This document shows positions 20,564 through 30,403 of a stretch of 64,000 nucleotides of DNA, one piece after another. The position numbers and the translations under genes are program-made. Source of the stretch: Prorocentrum cordatum (Eukaryota > Sar > Dinophyceae > Prorocentrales > Prorocentraceae); assembly GCA_963575745.1 (NCBI GenBank), contig CAUYUJ010012558.1:679281-743280 (forward strand), read 5' to 3'. Under the pieces are notes generated by a model. That model was not told the origin of the DNA. It worked only from the letters and a program-made list of their open reading frames with translations, and did no database searches. Every line of letters begins with the position of its first letter. The stretch's first letter is position 1.

Positions 20564-21037
20564 TCAGAAGAGGCCGACGAAGAGGACGGGGGCGAACTTG
20601 GCGAGCCCGCAGACGCCGAAGAGGACGCGCGCGATGGCGCGCAAGGACCCTTTTACCGACGGGCCCACCAAGCCAAAGGTTTCGACATGGTCCAGCCGCG
20701 GAAAAAGACGTGCGACCCCGCCAGCGCGGGAGGTGCCACTGCTGGAATGAAAGATGGCATGGTCGTGTGGATGGCTGGCAGAGAAGCGCCGAAGCCCGAC
20801 GGTGGCGCCGTGCACCTCATGCAGCGCAGCGACGTAGCCCTGCTTGAAATAAGGCATGAGTTGACCCAGTTTGGCCTGGCAACGCCGCCTGTCGATCATG
20901 AGGAGGCTGCCTGCGTTCCAGGAGATGGTATGCAGGCCGCGCTGGGAGACCTGCGCGCGCTGGATGCTACCCCCACGAAGTGCCTCGACCCTTGGCGAAG
21001 AAGTCGTGGAAGCTCTTGTCGACCGCCTCGCAGTCAA
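20564..21037 (-). pseudogene. LINE AP-endonuclease domain
   Basis: A 157-codon frame. Residues 37-44 (TISWNAGS) carry the first conserved strand with its Asn (N41), and ALHEVHG at 71-77 carries the catalytic Glu (E74) of the endonuclease/exonuclease/phosphatase fold. These enzymes nick target DNA to prime reverse transcription. The rest of the domain is only partly present before the frame ends. The domain follows the ORF1-like region and precedes the RT, as expected. Confidence 0.7.
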
Positions 21038-21669
21038 TCCCTTTCTGCACAGCCAGCGCGCGATTCCATTCCACTTTGGTATCCATCGTCGCCGTGGCGC
21101 CCGATCTCGAGCTTGAGGCTGGGGGTGCCCTCGATGGTGATCCCCCCATTCTGCTTGCGCGGCCTGAAAGAGATGGTGGGGTAGAAGGGCTCGACGGTGC
21201 GCTGCGTACGTCGCGTTTGAATTTCTCGCCTGGCCTGGCGAGCTCTTCGATCGGCGAACAGCGTGGCCCTACAAGGTGCGCCATGCTCCCCCGGGAAGCT
21301 TGGGTCCGCCAGCCAGGGCAGTGGCTCTGGGGGCCACAACTCGACGATCGCCCGGGAGGCGGATGGTGAAGCGCTCGGCAGGGACGTCGCCGATGAGCGA
21401 GACATCGGTCCACTCGACGCCTGAATCCTGGAACAACTGCAAAAGTTCAGCTCGGATTTGTTGTGGTGCGACCAGCTCTGGGCATCCTGTGCTGGTGACG
21501 GCAGGATCAGGTCGACGGTCGGACTCTGCTTCGGAGGCCAGGTCAACGCCAGGGCACGGTTGGTGCTGTCGATGGCTTCTCGATGCCGCTCTTGCTCCAC
21601 TTCCGAAGCAGCAAAGCGACGCTCGAGTTCGGCGATATCTGCTTCAGCAGCTCCCATGCACGTGTCCAC
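21034..21669 (-). pseudogene. LINE ORF1-like region with N-terminal coiled coil
   Basis: The N-terminus is heptad-like (DIAELERRFAASEVEQERHR), followed by DSTNRAL and a segment with TVDLILPSP. In an alternative frame (about 21560-21276) there is a well-formed stretch (VAPQQIRAELLQLFQDSGVE ... GDVPAERFTIRLPG). The end (GGITIEGTPSLKLEIGRHGD) resembles the region just before the endonuclease in dinoflagellate LINEs. One frameshift out and one back would join them. Likely role: nucleic-acid-binding ORF1 protein. Confidence 0.55.
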
Positions 21670-21752
21670 CTGCTGCTGGTAGGCATTGGTCGTGGCTGCG
21701 ACCGCGGCAGCCGTACTGGTGCGAAATTAAGAGGAAGCCGACTCGACCTGCT

Positions 21753-23111
21753 CTATGAGCTGTTGCCGCAGGGACTGAGTGAGAGCCTCGAGCGAGCCAG
21801 GTTCTGGTAGCGATCCAGGAGGCACGGCGCCTGCGGCAGCAGCTCCAGCGGGGCTAGCACCGGCAGCTGCGATGACTTGGGCAGAAGCCAGGGCAGGGGC
21901 ACCAGTACCTCTTTGTGCTGCCTGTGACTGCCAAGGATCAGCACGTTGGAGGGACTTCCAGGGGGCTGGCGAAGCACATAACCTCTGTTGCTGGCAGTAT
22001 TGACGCCACCACCACCTTCCTGCGATGGAAAGGTCGGTGCCAGGTCCAGTTGCTCGAGTATACCATCGAATCCGCCAGAGGCACGGAGAGGGGCTGTGGC
22101 ACCACTTGGCCCAGAAAAGCCTTTGCAGAACGGAAGGGCCAACTCCAGTACGTCCCGGGGAACGCGGTGCGCCTGCACCCCGGGGTGCATCACGAAGGCG
22201 ACCATACCCTCGTCTACGATCCCGGTCTTGTCGGGCAGCGCCGCGACGACGACGACGTTCTGGAAGTGGTGAATCGCAGTGGTCTGCCCGAGCGCGTCGA
22301 AGTGCCAGTCAATCCCCTCAACTGCGTGATGCACGGCGAACTTCGTCTTCACTGTTGGAACCCACGGCGTCGTCCGTGAGTTTGTGCCGATCAGGTTCAG
22401 CTCGTCGGCCAGGCATGGTCCCAGGACTGCTCCATCCACCGAGACGCCGAAGTGCACGGAGGAGGCGGGCTCGAAGCGCGGCTCGGCAAGCACGATATGG
22501 AAGGCCAGCAGCAGCAGCGCCAGGAGCGACAGCAGTGCGGCGGAATGAAAGCCCAAAGGCAGAAACGTGGGTGCCAGCTCACCCCTGCATGTGGCTGACG
22601 GGGAGAGGAGGAATATAAGTTCGAGCTTGAGGGGGGTAGGAAGGAGGGGCGCGAGTAGAAGAAGACACGGGGGCGCCTCCGAACGCTCTTCACAGCTCGG
22701 CCACGCCGTTGCCTTCCAGGGGCACGACGCGCGCAGGGTGAACGAGGACGACGAGCGACGACGAGCAGCAGCACCAGCAGGAAGCAGCTGCCCAAAGGTA
22801 GGCAAAAGACGCGCTGCCCGCAAGGGAGCGAAGAGGGGAGGAGCCCCCCCCGCTGCCCTGGGCAGCCGCACCGCGGGCAGCGCGGCGTTGGCGTGGAAGT
22901 CCCAGAGGCCCTCGAACGGCCTGGCCACCTGAGCGGCGGACCCCCGCGGGGGGCGGCCTGATAAAGGCAGGGGGAGGGGGGGGCGGCTGGGGGGGGCGAT
23001 CGGCCGGGGAGGGTGGGCCGAGGGATGGTAGGGAGTAGGTGCTGCGGAGGGGGGGTGGGGGGGGCGGCGGGGGGGCGGGGCAGGAGGAGGGGAAGAAGGG
23101 GCTAGAGGCAA
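21753..23111 (-). CDS. 452-codon open frame of uncertain reality
   Basis: The first part (23111-22700) is Pro/Ser-rich and encoded by the G-rich tract, so it is probably spurious. The second part (about 22470-21900) is ordinary in composition (VKTKFAVHHAVEGIDWHFDA, NVVVVAALPDKTGIVDEGMV). A plus-strand frame over the same DNA (21915-22379) is equally protein-like (VPGNAVRLHPGVHHEGDHTL), so the coding strand is undecided. It sits upstream of the LINE on the same strand and could be an insertion target or a host exon. No domain recognised. Confidence 0.3.
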   Translation of the reverse strand: MPLAPSSPPPAPPPRRPPHPPSAAPTPYHPSAHPPRPIAPPSRPPLPLPLSGRPPRGSAAQVARPFEGLWDFHANAALPAVRLPRAAGGAPPLFAPLRAARLLPTFGQLLPAGAAARRRSSSSFTLRASCPWKATAWPSCEERSEAPPCLLLLAPLLPTPLKLELIFLLSPSATCRGELAPTFLPLGFHSAALLSLLALLLLAFHIVLAEPRFEPASSVHFGVSVDGAVLGPCLADELNLIGTNSRTTPWVPTVKTKFAVHHAVEGIDWHFDALGQTTAIHHFQNVVVVAALPDKTGIVDEGMVAFVMHPGVQAHRVPRDVLELALPFCKGFSGPSGATAPLRASGGFDGILEQLDLAPTFPSQEGGGGVNTASNRGYVLRQPPGSPSNVLILGSHRQHKEVLVPLPWLLPKSSQLPVLAPLELLPQAPCLLDRYQNLARSRLSLSPCGNSS

Positions 23112-23375
23112 TCAAGGGGAATGGGCATGAGAATGCGCGATCGCTAAACGATATTCGGGGAAATAAGGGGGAGGGTGGAGGTGGAGGGGAGGAGTGGAGG
23201 GAATGGGATGCGGAGGGGCGGAGTAGAAGAGGCGAGGGGTGGATGAGTGGGGGTGGAAGGATGAGGGAGGAGTTGGAGGGGGGGAGGGGAGGAATGGGGA
23301 GAGGGGCAGGCGAGGATGAGGGAGGAAGGGGAGGGGCAAGGGGGGATAAGAGGATGAGAGGGGGGTGAGCAAGCG
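22965..23375. repeat. G-rich purine tract
   Basis: GGGA/GGAGG-rich sequence with many G runs and no unit of fixed length. Confidence 0.8.
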
Positions 23376-23572
23376 AAGAAGGTCTCCAGAAGGGCGCTGT
23401 GGTCGACCGTGGAGGCCTCAAGAAGGCCCCTCCTCAGGTGGGGGGGAAGAAGCTCAAATTGAACACCGCGTGGCGAGGCGGCGGGAAGGAGGAGGCAGAG
23501 CACGAACGGGCGAGGGATAGCAGAGGAGGACAGGATGAGCGCAGGCTCGTCAGTCGAGCCATCATCAGTATC

Positions 23573-24115
23573 ATCATATTCACCACCACCACCACCATGT
23601 TATTCTTAGTATTCAGTATCATCGTCATCACCACCTCAATATCATGTTCCTCCTCAGCATCATCATCAACAACACCATCAGCATCATCAGCAACATCATC
23701 AACACCAACATCATAATACAATGTGTAATATAAGTGTTCGGCTTCATATTCGTATGATTCGTCACCCTTGCCATCATCACAATCATCATGATGACAATCA
23801 TCATGATGACCATCATCAGCATCATCATCGCCATCATAATCGTTATCACCACCATCATCAACAGGGTACGCATCAGCATCATCATCAGCATCACCATCAT
23901 CAGCATCAGCATCATCATCATCATCATCAGCATCATCGTCGTCACCACCATCATCATCAGCATCACCATCATCATGAGCATCATCATCGTCGGCATCGCC
24001 ATCGCCATCGCAATCGCCATCGCCATTACCATCACCATCGCCATCATCGCCATTATCATCTTCATCATCAACAGCATCGTCGTTGTCATCGTCATCGTCG
24101 TCTGTCGTCGTTCCT
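23573..24115. repeat. CAT/ATC trinucleotide repeat, about 540 bp
   Basis: CATCATCAC, CATCAG and GCCATC units with interruptions, from the CACCACCACC start near 23582 to the CGTCATCGTC end. It yields His-rich, Ile/Ser-rich and Met-rich frames that are not genes. It is AT-richer than its surroundings. Confidence 0.9.
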
Positions 24116-24300
24116 CCTCCTTCTCCTCCTCCTGCTCCTCCTCCCCCTCCTCCTCCTCCTACTGCTCCGCCTCCTCCTCTTCACTGTCTCGCTCATGCCA
24201 TGGAGGAAGAAGAGGAGAAGGAGGGCACAGACGACGACGACGAGGGGCGGAGTAGGAGGAGCAGGAGGAGGAGGAGGAGGAGGAGGGCATAGGGAAGCAC
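24116..24300. repeat. TCC tract followed by GGA tract
   Basis: A TCC-rich segment (about 24113-24180) and a GGA-rich one (about 24250-24290) face each other and could pair. Confidence 0.7.
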
Positions 24301-25335
24301 AGGAAAGGAAGGGGACAGGAGGACACAGAAGGAGCAGCAGCAGCACCAGGGGGGGGCACCAGCAGCACGAGCGGGAGCACGCAGGAAGGGCCGCCTCCCG
24401 CCGCAGGCCTTCGGGCGCGCCGGCCGTGAGGCCGGAGATGGCCTTGGTGAGCTCCTGTGGGGTTCAAGGGGCGGTCACGGCGGGCGGGGCGGCACGTGCG
24501 CGGACGGGTGCTCGGGGGGCGGGGAGGGGGCCGGCAGGGGAGGAGCGGGAGGAGGAGCGGGAAAGCGGGGGGGGAGAGAGGACAGGGAGGGAGAGGGGGA
24601 GGGGGGAGGGGGAGGAGAGAGGGGCCAAGAGAGAAAAAGGGGGACAAACCAGGTGCACTCGCGCCATGTGTGGCATCCCACCCATCCCTTCCCATTGCCC
24701 AGCGCTTGTCTCTATATCCGCCGACGGGGGCCTTAGCGGACCTGGAACCCCCAAAATGACCCAATTGTGTCATGCGCAATCGAAGGTGAGCTGCGTACTT
24801 TGAAGAGGGATGTTGCGAAGGAGCAGGAGGATGAGGAAGAGGAGGATACTGGGGACTACAGAGGACGAGGAGTAACAGCAGCAGCAGCAGCAGGAGCAGG
24901 AGTGGGAGAAGCGGAAGGAGCAGGAGGACAAGCAGAAGGCGGAGGACGGGAAAGGAGCGGGGCGACAACGATGAGGAGGCACTCGGATAAAGCGAAGTGT
25001 AGGCCCCGCTTGAGCGAGAGCGCGAGTTCTGAACGATGGGAGCAAGGCGGCGATCGGGGCCAACGCTGCAGCAGGACCACCATGCTGAGACACCGAACGC
25101 GCTCCGATTGAACAAACACCATAATTCAGTTTAAAAACAACATAGGAAATACCGAATTTCGGACAACAGCCAACAACTTTCCGAGGACAAACGCGGGAAA
25201 TACGAGCTGTTTCGGGATTCTGTCAAAAGTAAAACGCGGAAGGGGGGCTGGCGGGCCACTTCCCGGCCAGATCTCTGGGGGCAAGGGGAGAGCAGCACTC
25301 ACATCAAGCAAGGTGCGCTCGCGCCATATCTGACG
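24300..25335. other. no supported gene; purine-rich and GCA repeats
   Basis: Purine-rich sequence with an AGC run near 24873-24898. A string close to GGTGCACTCGCGCCATGTGT near 24651 recurs with changes near 25313, just before the inverted-repeat element. Nothing coding is convincing. Confidence 0.4.
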
Positions 25336-25337
25336 TC

Positions 25338-25525
25338 CTACGGCAGGTTCGTGCCGTGACGACTTCGGCGCAGGTTTCTGAAACCGCGGGGATCGTTCAA
25401 CCTTGAACGATCGGCCGTTTCGGAAACGTCAGATCGTGGAACCCGATTCTGGGTTGCCGATGGAGTGCGACGTGGAACGCTGGCGGCGGGCTCGCCGCCT
25501 GTCGATGCGACACGAGCCTACCGTA
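25338..25525. mobile_element. about 190-bp terminal-inverted-repeat element, copy 1
   Basis: Left end TACGGCAGGTTCGTGCCGTG and the reverse complement of the right end, TACGGTAGGCTCGTGTCGCA, are imperfect terminal inverted repeats. Inside is a perfect 10-bp-arm palindrome, GATCGTTCAA / TTGAACGATC, then CGTTTCGGAAACG and GGCGGCGGGCTCGCCGCC. The whole unit matches 34193-34385. It is too short to code and fits a MITE or a fold-back element. Confidence 0.75.
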
Positions 25526-25714
25526 CCCCTCCCTCCCATCCAGTACCATTGCGTTGAGCCCCGCTCCATTCGCACAATCGGGCGTCGACGCAGACATTGT
25601 TCCCGAAAGGGTATGCGCCGCGCAGCATAGCATACTGGTGGGGATTCTCTCAACACGTGACAGGTTCCAGAAACCCTGAACCCGAAATGCTGTCATCTCT
25701 TAGGGCGCATCTGG

Positions 25715-26640
25715 TCTTGCCACCACCTTCCGCCGGCCTTCCTCCGACTTCCGCCAGCGGAGGCGGCCTCGTCTTACTTCCGCCGCCTTCCACCGCCCTT
25801 CCGCCGAGGAAGAGATGACAACTCCTTCGATCCTCGAAGGCGAGAACCTCTCTGGAACACCTCACGTCTGCGGCGAAGAGAGGGGAGTAGCATCCCTGGT
25901 GTGCCATTGTTTAGAAAGTCCCAGTCGGTCGAAAGAAGTGGGTGGGGATATGAATCCGGAAGGCGCTGGAAGTAGATTGGTCTTCCATCCTCCCCCTGGC
26001 GAGGAGGGACGAGGGAATACATCGCTCGACTCTTGAAGCAGGAGGGCGCCCAAAGAAGGCTGGGAGCTGGGCATCTCAGAACACCTGCCCTCAACGACCG
26101 ACGAGTAACAACGGAGTGAGGCAGGCGACAGGCCGGCGTCGGTGGGCAACGGGCGGAGCGGGAGGCGGCGGGGCGAGAGGGACAGAGGAGGGGAGCCCCC
26201 TGGGGAAGGGGCGCGGTGGGGGGCGGAGGGGGGCAGGAGCGCGGGAGGATCAGGGAGCGCGAGGATCAAGGATCAAGGACGCAGCAGGGGAAGGATCAAG
26301 GAGCGCGTGGCAGGGGGGCGAGCAAGGGCAGGATCAAGGAGCGCGAGGAGAAGCGGGCGCAGGGGAATAGGGAGGGGAGGGGACTGGGAGGTTGAGAAGA
26401 TGAGGGGACGGGGAAGGGGGGGAAGGAGGAAAGAGGGAGGATGGATCACGGAAGGACAAAGAAGCCACCTCCTCCACCTCGTCGTAGACATGTTCCTCCT
26501 CCTCCTCCTCCTCCTCTTGCCTGCCTCCCTTCCAAACCTTTCCTTCTCATAATCTACATCTTGCCTGCCTGCCTGCTTGCCTCCTTCTCCTCTGTCTCCT
26601 AATCCTCCCATCCTCCTGCTCCTCCGCCCATTATCCTCAC
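25715..26640. repeat. low-complexity stretch, CTTCCGCC then GGATCAAGGAGCGC motifs
   Basis: CTTCCGCC-type repeats near 25727-25805 and purine-rich GGATCAAGG/GAGCGCG motifs at about 26225-26345. Between them is unremarkable sequence. No gene seen. Confidence 0.5.
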
Positions 26641-27045
26641 TGCATACTCCTACCCCTCTTCACAGGGGGGCCGAAAGTGCACGGCGTGCGCTGCGCCGTC
26701 TTGATTGATCGATGAGAGTTCCATCCAGCCCTTTCTCCCGCACCTCTTACTCCCCCTGCTCCCGCTCCTCATCCCTATCGTAGTTGTCCTCCCTTTCATC
26801 ATATGCCTCGTATTCCTCATCGTACGCCTACGCCTATCCTGCGTCCTCCTCCGCGTCGCCGTCGTGCTCCTCCTCCTTCTTCTTTTCCCCACTACTACTT
26901 GGATATACTACTTGGCTGCTTGGGGGCAGGAAGGCGTCGCCGCGTTTATCTTCTTCGTCTTCTTCTTCTTCATCAGAGTGAGGGGGCTGAACCGAACGGT
27001 CATTCACTGTCCCTGGGTGCGTGGGTTGAAGTGGAATTCCGCGAT

Positions 27046-27292
27046 GCGGATTCTTGTTGTTGATGTTGTGAGTGTTGCTGTTGGTGCTGTTGTTCTTGTT
27101 GTTCTGGTTGTTGTGGTTGTTGTGGTTGTGGTTGTTGTGGTTGTGGTTGTGGTCGTTGTTATTGTTGTTGTTGTGGTTGTGGTTGTGGTTGTGGTTGTTG
27201 TTGTTGATGTTGTTGTGGTTGTGGTTGTGGTTGTGGTTGTTGTTGTTGCTGCTGCTGTTGTTGTTGTTGTTGCTGTTGTTGTTAATGTTGTT

Positions 27293-27323
<31 letters not shown>

Positions 27324-27515
27324 TTGGTGTTGTTGTTGTTGGTGTTGTTGTTGTTGTTGTTGTTTTTGTTGTTTGTTGTTTGTTGTTTGTTGTTTGTTGT
27401 TTGTTGTGTGTTGTTTGTTGTGTGTTGTGTGTTGTTTGTTGTTTGTTGTTTGTTGTTTGTTGTTTGTTGTTTGTTGTTTGTTGTTTGCTGCTTGTTGTTT
27501 ATTGTTTGTTGTTGT
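27046..27515. repeat. GTT/GGTTGT array passing into TTGTTTG repeats
   Basis: About 320 bp of GTT with GGT variants, then about 150 bp of a 7-bp TTGTTTG unit with TTGTGTG variants. Strand-asymmetric (G/T on plus). It gives Val/Leu or Asn homopolymer frames that are shadows. Confidence 0.95.
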
Positions 27516-27520
27516 CGTCC

Positions 27521-27790
27521 TCCCACCCGCGACCCGCCCCGCGACCAACCCGCGACCCACCCCGCGACCCACCCGCGACCCACCCCGCGATCCACCCGCG
27601 ACACATCCCGCGACCCGCCCGCGCTCCACCCCGACACCCCCCCAGCGACCCACCCGCGACCCGCCGGCGACCCACCCGCGACCCACCCGCGACCCACCCC
27701 GCGACCCACCCGCGATCCACCCGCGACCTACCCGCGACCCACCGCGACCCACCCGCGACCCACCCGCGACGCACCCCGCGATCCACCCAA
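27521..27790. repeat. CCCGCGACCCA minisatellite, locus 1
   Basis: About 270 bp of an 11-bp unit, with units of 11-12 bp mixed (CCACCCGCGA / CCACCCCGCGA). The same array occurs at 37112-37458. Confidence 0.95.
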
Positions 27791-28119
27791 GATTTTCGGC
27801 GCCTGCGGCGGGCTTCTTTTGCAGTCGTTCCAGGTGGAGAACCTGCGACACACCCGCGACCAAAACCGCGTTCAGTGTACAAATCCAAATTTTCGGCGCC
27901 TGCGGTGGGCTGTTTTTGAATTCCTTCCAGGTGGAGGTGGAGAGCCCGCGACCCACCCGCGATCTAACTACGTTCACTGAACAAGCCAAGACTTCGGCGC
28001 CTGCGGCGGGCTTCTTCTTCAGAGCCTCGCAGACTGCGGACGTCCCCGCCGCCCCCTCACTCTAATCCGCAACTGCGGGGTGCTACGTATTATCATTCTT
28101 CTTCTTCGTATTCTTTCCG

Positions 28120-28270
28120 GCCCGGGGGGGGGCCCTGTGGGGCCCAGCCGGGGGGCCCACGCGCACGTGTGGGGCCCGGGGGGGGGCCCTGCGGAGCCGG
28201 GCCAGGGGGGCCCACGCGCACGTGTGGGGGCCCAGTGGGAGGCGCCCCGGGGCCCCACCGCGGGGGGCCC
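28120..28270. repeat. GGGGCCC / CACGCGCACGTGTGGGG duplication
   Basis: CCCACGCGCACGTGTGGGG occurs at 28156 and 28211 within GGGCCC-rich sequence. Confidence 0.7.
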
Positions 28271-28324
28271 GCGGCGTCGCGGGGGCTCCTTGCCGGTTGG
28301 TTCACGGGTTGCGCGGGTCGTGTG

Positions 28325-28780
28325 GGGGGCTTGGGGCCCCCTCGTGGGGGGTCGGCGGCGTCGCGGCGGCCCGTCGCCGCAGCGCCCAAGGGTGGCGTTG
28401 GTTTTTGCCTCGCGGCAACGCAGTGCTGAAAGATAAGAAATCAGCGCCTGCGGTGGGCTTCTTCGTTGCATGTTCCGTGCCACATTTTCCAATCACCCTT
28501 CCGGGGGGCCCACGGCTTCGTGTGGGCCCGTCGCCGCGGCGCCCACGGGTGGCGCCGGTCTTGGTTGCGCAGAAACGCAGCAACGCTGAAATATTGAAAG
28601 GATCGGCGCCTGTGGCAGGCTTCTTCATTGAATGCTTCGATTGACTGCTTTAGGTAACCCGTCCGGGACGGCACTCGGCGTCATGGGGGCCCATTGGTGG
28701 TGGCGCTGGTCCGGGATGCGCAGGAAAGCCTGCTCAAGGTAAAACTTCCGCGCCTGCTGCGGTCTTCTCCTTTGTTCAGT
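28325..28780. repeat. three diverged tandem copies of an about 160-bp unit
   Basis: Units at about 28325-28475, 28490-28640 and 28660-28780 share CCCGTCGCCGC, GCGCCCA(A/C)GGGTGGCG and AACGCAG blocks. Each ends with a form of GCGCCTGCGGTGGGCTTCTT, the motif also present three times in the composite element just upstream. Confidence 0.65.
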
Positions 28781-29059
28781 TCACTGCGCGTCGCGCCGAG
28801 ACCACAGCAACCCTCACTCCTATCAACGTTTGCGGGGCGTGTGGTCCTCTTCCTCCTCCTTCTCCTCCTCCGCCTCCTCCTGATTCTCTTCCTACGCCTC
28901 CTCGTGCACCGTCCCTCTTCCTTGAAAAGAGCTCCTGCCTGTCAAACTACCACCCGTGTCCGCATCTTTGGCCGGGCATTTCGATTGAGACGCCCTTGCG
29001 ACTTACAATCATGAAAACTTGACTATCACCGCAGCGACGTACAAGACTGGAAGGCCAGT

Positions 29060-29460
29060 GGTCTCCAAAGTGGGGCTCTCGCACTAGCGCCGCGCACGTG
29101 ACTGGCAAGAACTTGCAACCCAGACAAAGACGGAGGGCGTCGCCTTGTCTAAAATGGGACCTCGCATTGGTGCCTCGCACATTCCTGATCAAATCTTCTA
29201 CTGTTACAATAATTGAACGCAGCTCCTTTTCAAAGCGGGTGTCTCGCCGTAGCGCCGCGCACACTATTCTGAAGAGCTTCCAACGGTTCTGAGGATGGAG
29301 GACTGCCCTTTTTCAAACAACAAAAGGCTCTGAACCCAAGCGCAGCGCACGCTCGTCCAAAACGCTTGTAACAGCTACGGAGACTGAGTCCAGCTTCTCT
29401 TGGTAATAAGGGAGTCTCGCCTCAACGCCGCGCAAGCTCCTCTTGTTGAACGCTTGGTAT
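29060..29460. repeat. degenerate tandem repeat family C, copy 2, inverted
   Basis: Units with AGCGCCGCGCAC-type cores at about 29087, 29176, 29258, 29342 and 29431, an approximately 85-bp period. The reverse complement matches the units at 15800-16290 (GTGCGCGGCGCT, GGCGAGAC, TTGAAA). Confidence 0.65.
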
Positions 29461-29469
29461 AATTGACAG

Positions 29470-29775
29470 GGCTGGCTGCCGCTCTACGGACTCATACCAC
29501 ACTGCTTCCTCCCAGGGTGTCCCACGTGTCTCTCTCTCGAGCCGTCGGACGGGCTCGCCGACGAGGTCAGCCGCCCCGTGCCCGCCCGTGGGCGCCTCGT
29601 GGGCGCCCCGTGCCCTGGGTGGGGCCGCTGAGACTTCGCCTCGCTGGCGCCCGGTGCCCGCCCGTGCCTCGTGGGCGCTCGCGGGAGCCCGGTGCCCTGG
29701 GTGGGTCCGCCGAGGTGTCGCTCGGTGACCGCCGGGGGGCGCCTCGTGGGCCCTCGCGGGTGGGAGGCACGGCTT
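29470..29775. repeat. GC-rich imperfect repeats of GTGGGCGC / TGCCCTGGGTGGG
   Basis: TGCCCTGGGTGGG occurs twice (about 29611 and 29690) with GCCTCGTGGGCGC copies around it. Frames open on both strands are attributed to composition. Confidence 0.5.
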
Positions 29776-29784
29776 ACTCGGCCT

Positions 29785-29985
29785 AGCTCACACAGCATAG
29801 CTCCATACCACACAGTTTGCGCAAGATGGCCCATACCACACAGGTCCCAGCGCGCATCTTCCACACCATAGCTCACACCGCATGGCTCACACAACGTAGC
29901 CAACACCACACAGCTCACACAACATAGCTAACAACAAATACTCTACCCCGGATAGCTTGCACAACATGGCTAATACCACATGGGT
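29785..29985. repeat. degenerate CACACAACATAGCTAA tandem repeat
   Basis: Units built from CTCACACAACATAGC and ATACCACACAG, with irregular spacing of about 25-30 bp. Confidence 0.7.
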
Positions 29986-30403
29986 TGCTTCGCATACCTT
30001 TCAACTCCACATCTGTTTGACTATGGGGATCTCGCTAGGGACTTCTCCAAACCAATGGCCTCAGACTTGAACATATGTGACAGATACACGAGCGGTTAGC
30101 GATGCATTTGGCAAGATGGGACTCTTGGCTCAGATCTCCAGAATGTGAGGTCAATGAGTGTAAACTTGTGCACCTGTTACACGGGTGGGGGGCTGTTCCT
30201 TCTGACTTGATTTCGGTGAACTTTCCGATCCAGCCCTTTCGCGGACCCCATATCTCGCTAGAGAAGGTACCAGATGAGTGTTCAACATGGGGGCTCCCAC
30301 ATGAATGACAAGCACATAGGGCGCTCGTCATTGGATGGGGCGCTTCCTGAAGTGAGAAGGAAGGCTTGTAGGGAGCTGTGGGGAGGGGACGGGGGACGGG
30401 AGG

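Larger units (their letters stand above)
18988..21669 (-). mobile_element. degenerate APE-type non-LTR retrotransposon (LINE)
   Basis: On the minus strand, in order: an ORF1-like coiled-coil region (21669-21034), an AP-endonuclease domain (about 20930-20660) and part of a reverse transcriptase palm (about 20560-19740), then a frameshifted tail to 18988. The order and motifs match LINEs that copy themselves by target-primed reverse transcription. Frameshifts separate the parts and the catalytic RT box is mutated, so the copy is dead. RNase H was not found in this copy. The 5' limit is uncertain. Confidence 0.75.
26975..28063 (+). mobile_element. composite repeat element, copy 1, with 13-bp inverted termini
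   Basis: Begins AGAGTGAGGGGGC (26975-26987) and ends with its exact reverse complement (28051-28063). After the start comes GAACGGTCATTCACTGTCCC, then a TTG-based array, an 11-bp CCCGCGACCCA minisatellite and three spaced copies of GCGCCTGCGGCGGGCTTCTT. The same order is found at 37003-37577, with an identical right end. A start-only copy lies inverted at 33545-33628. It has no coding capacity and the mechanism is unknown. Confidence 0.65.

Noticed and set aside
26705-28065. Long plus and minus frames with poly-Val, poly-Leu or poly-Asn
   Set aside because: Direct readings of the GTT, TTGTTTG and CCCGCGACCCA arrays.
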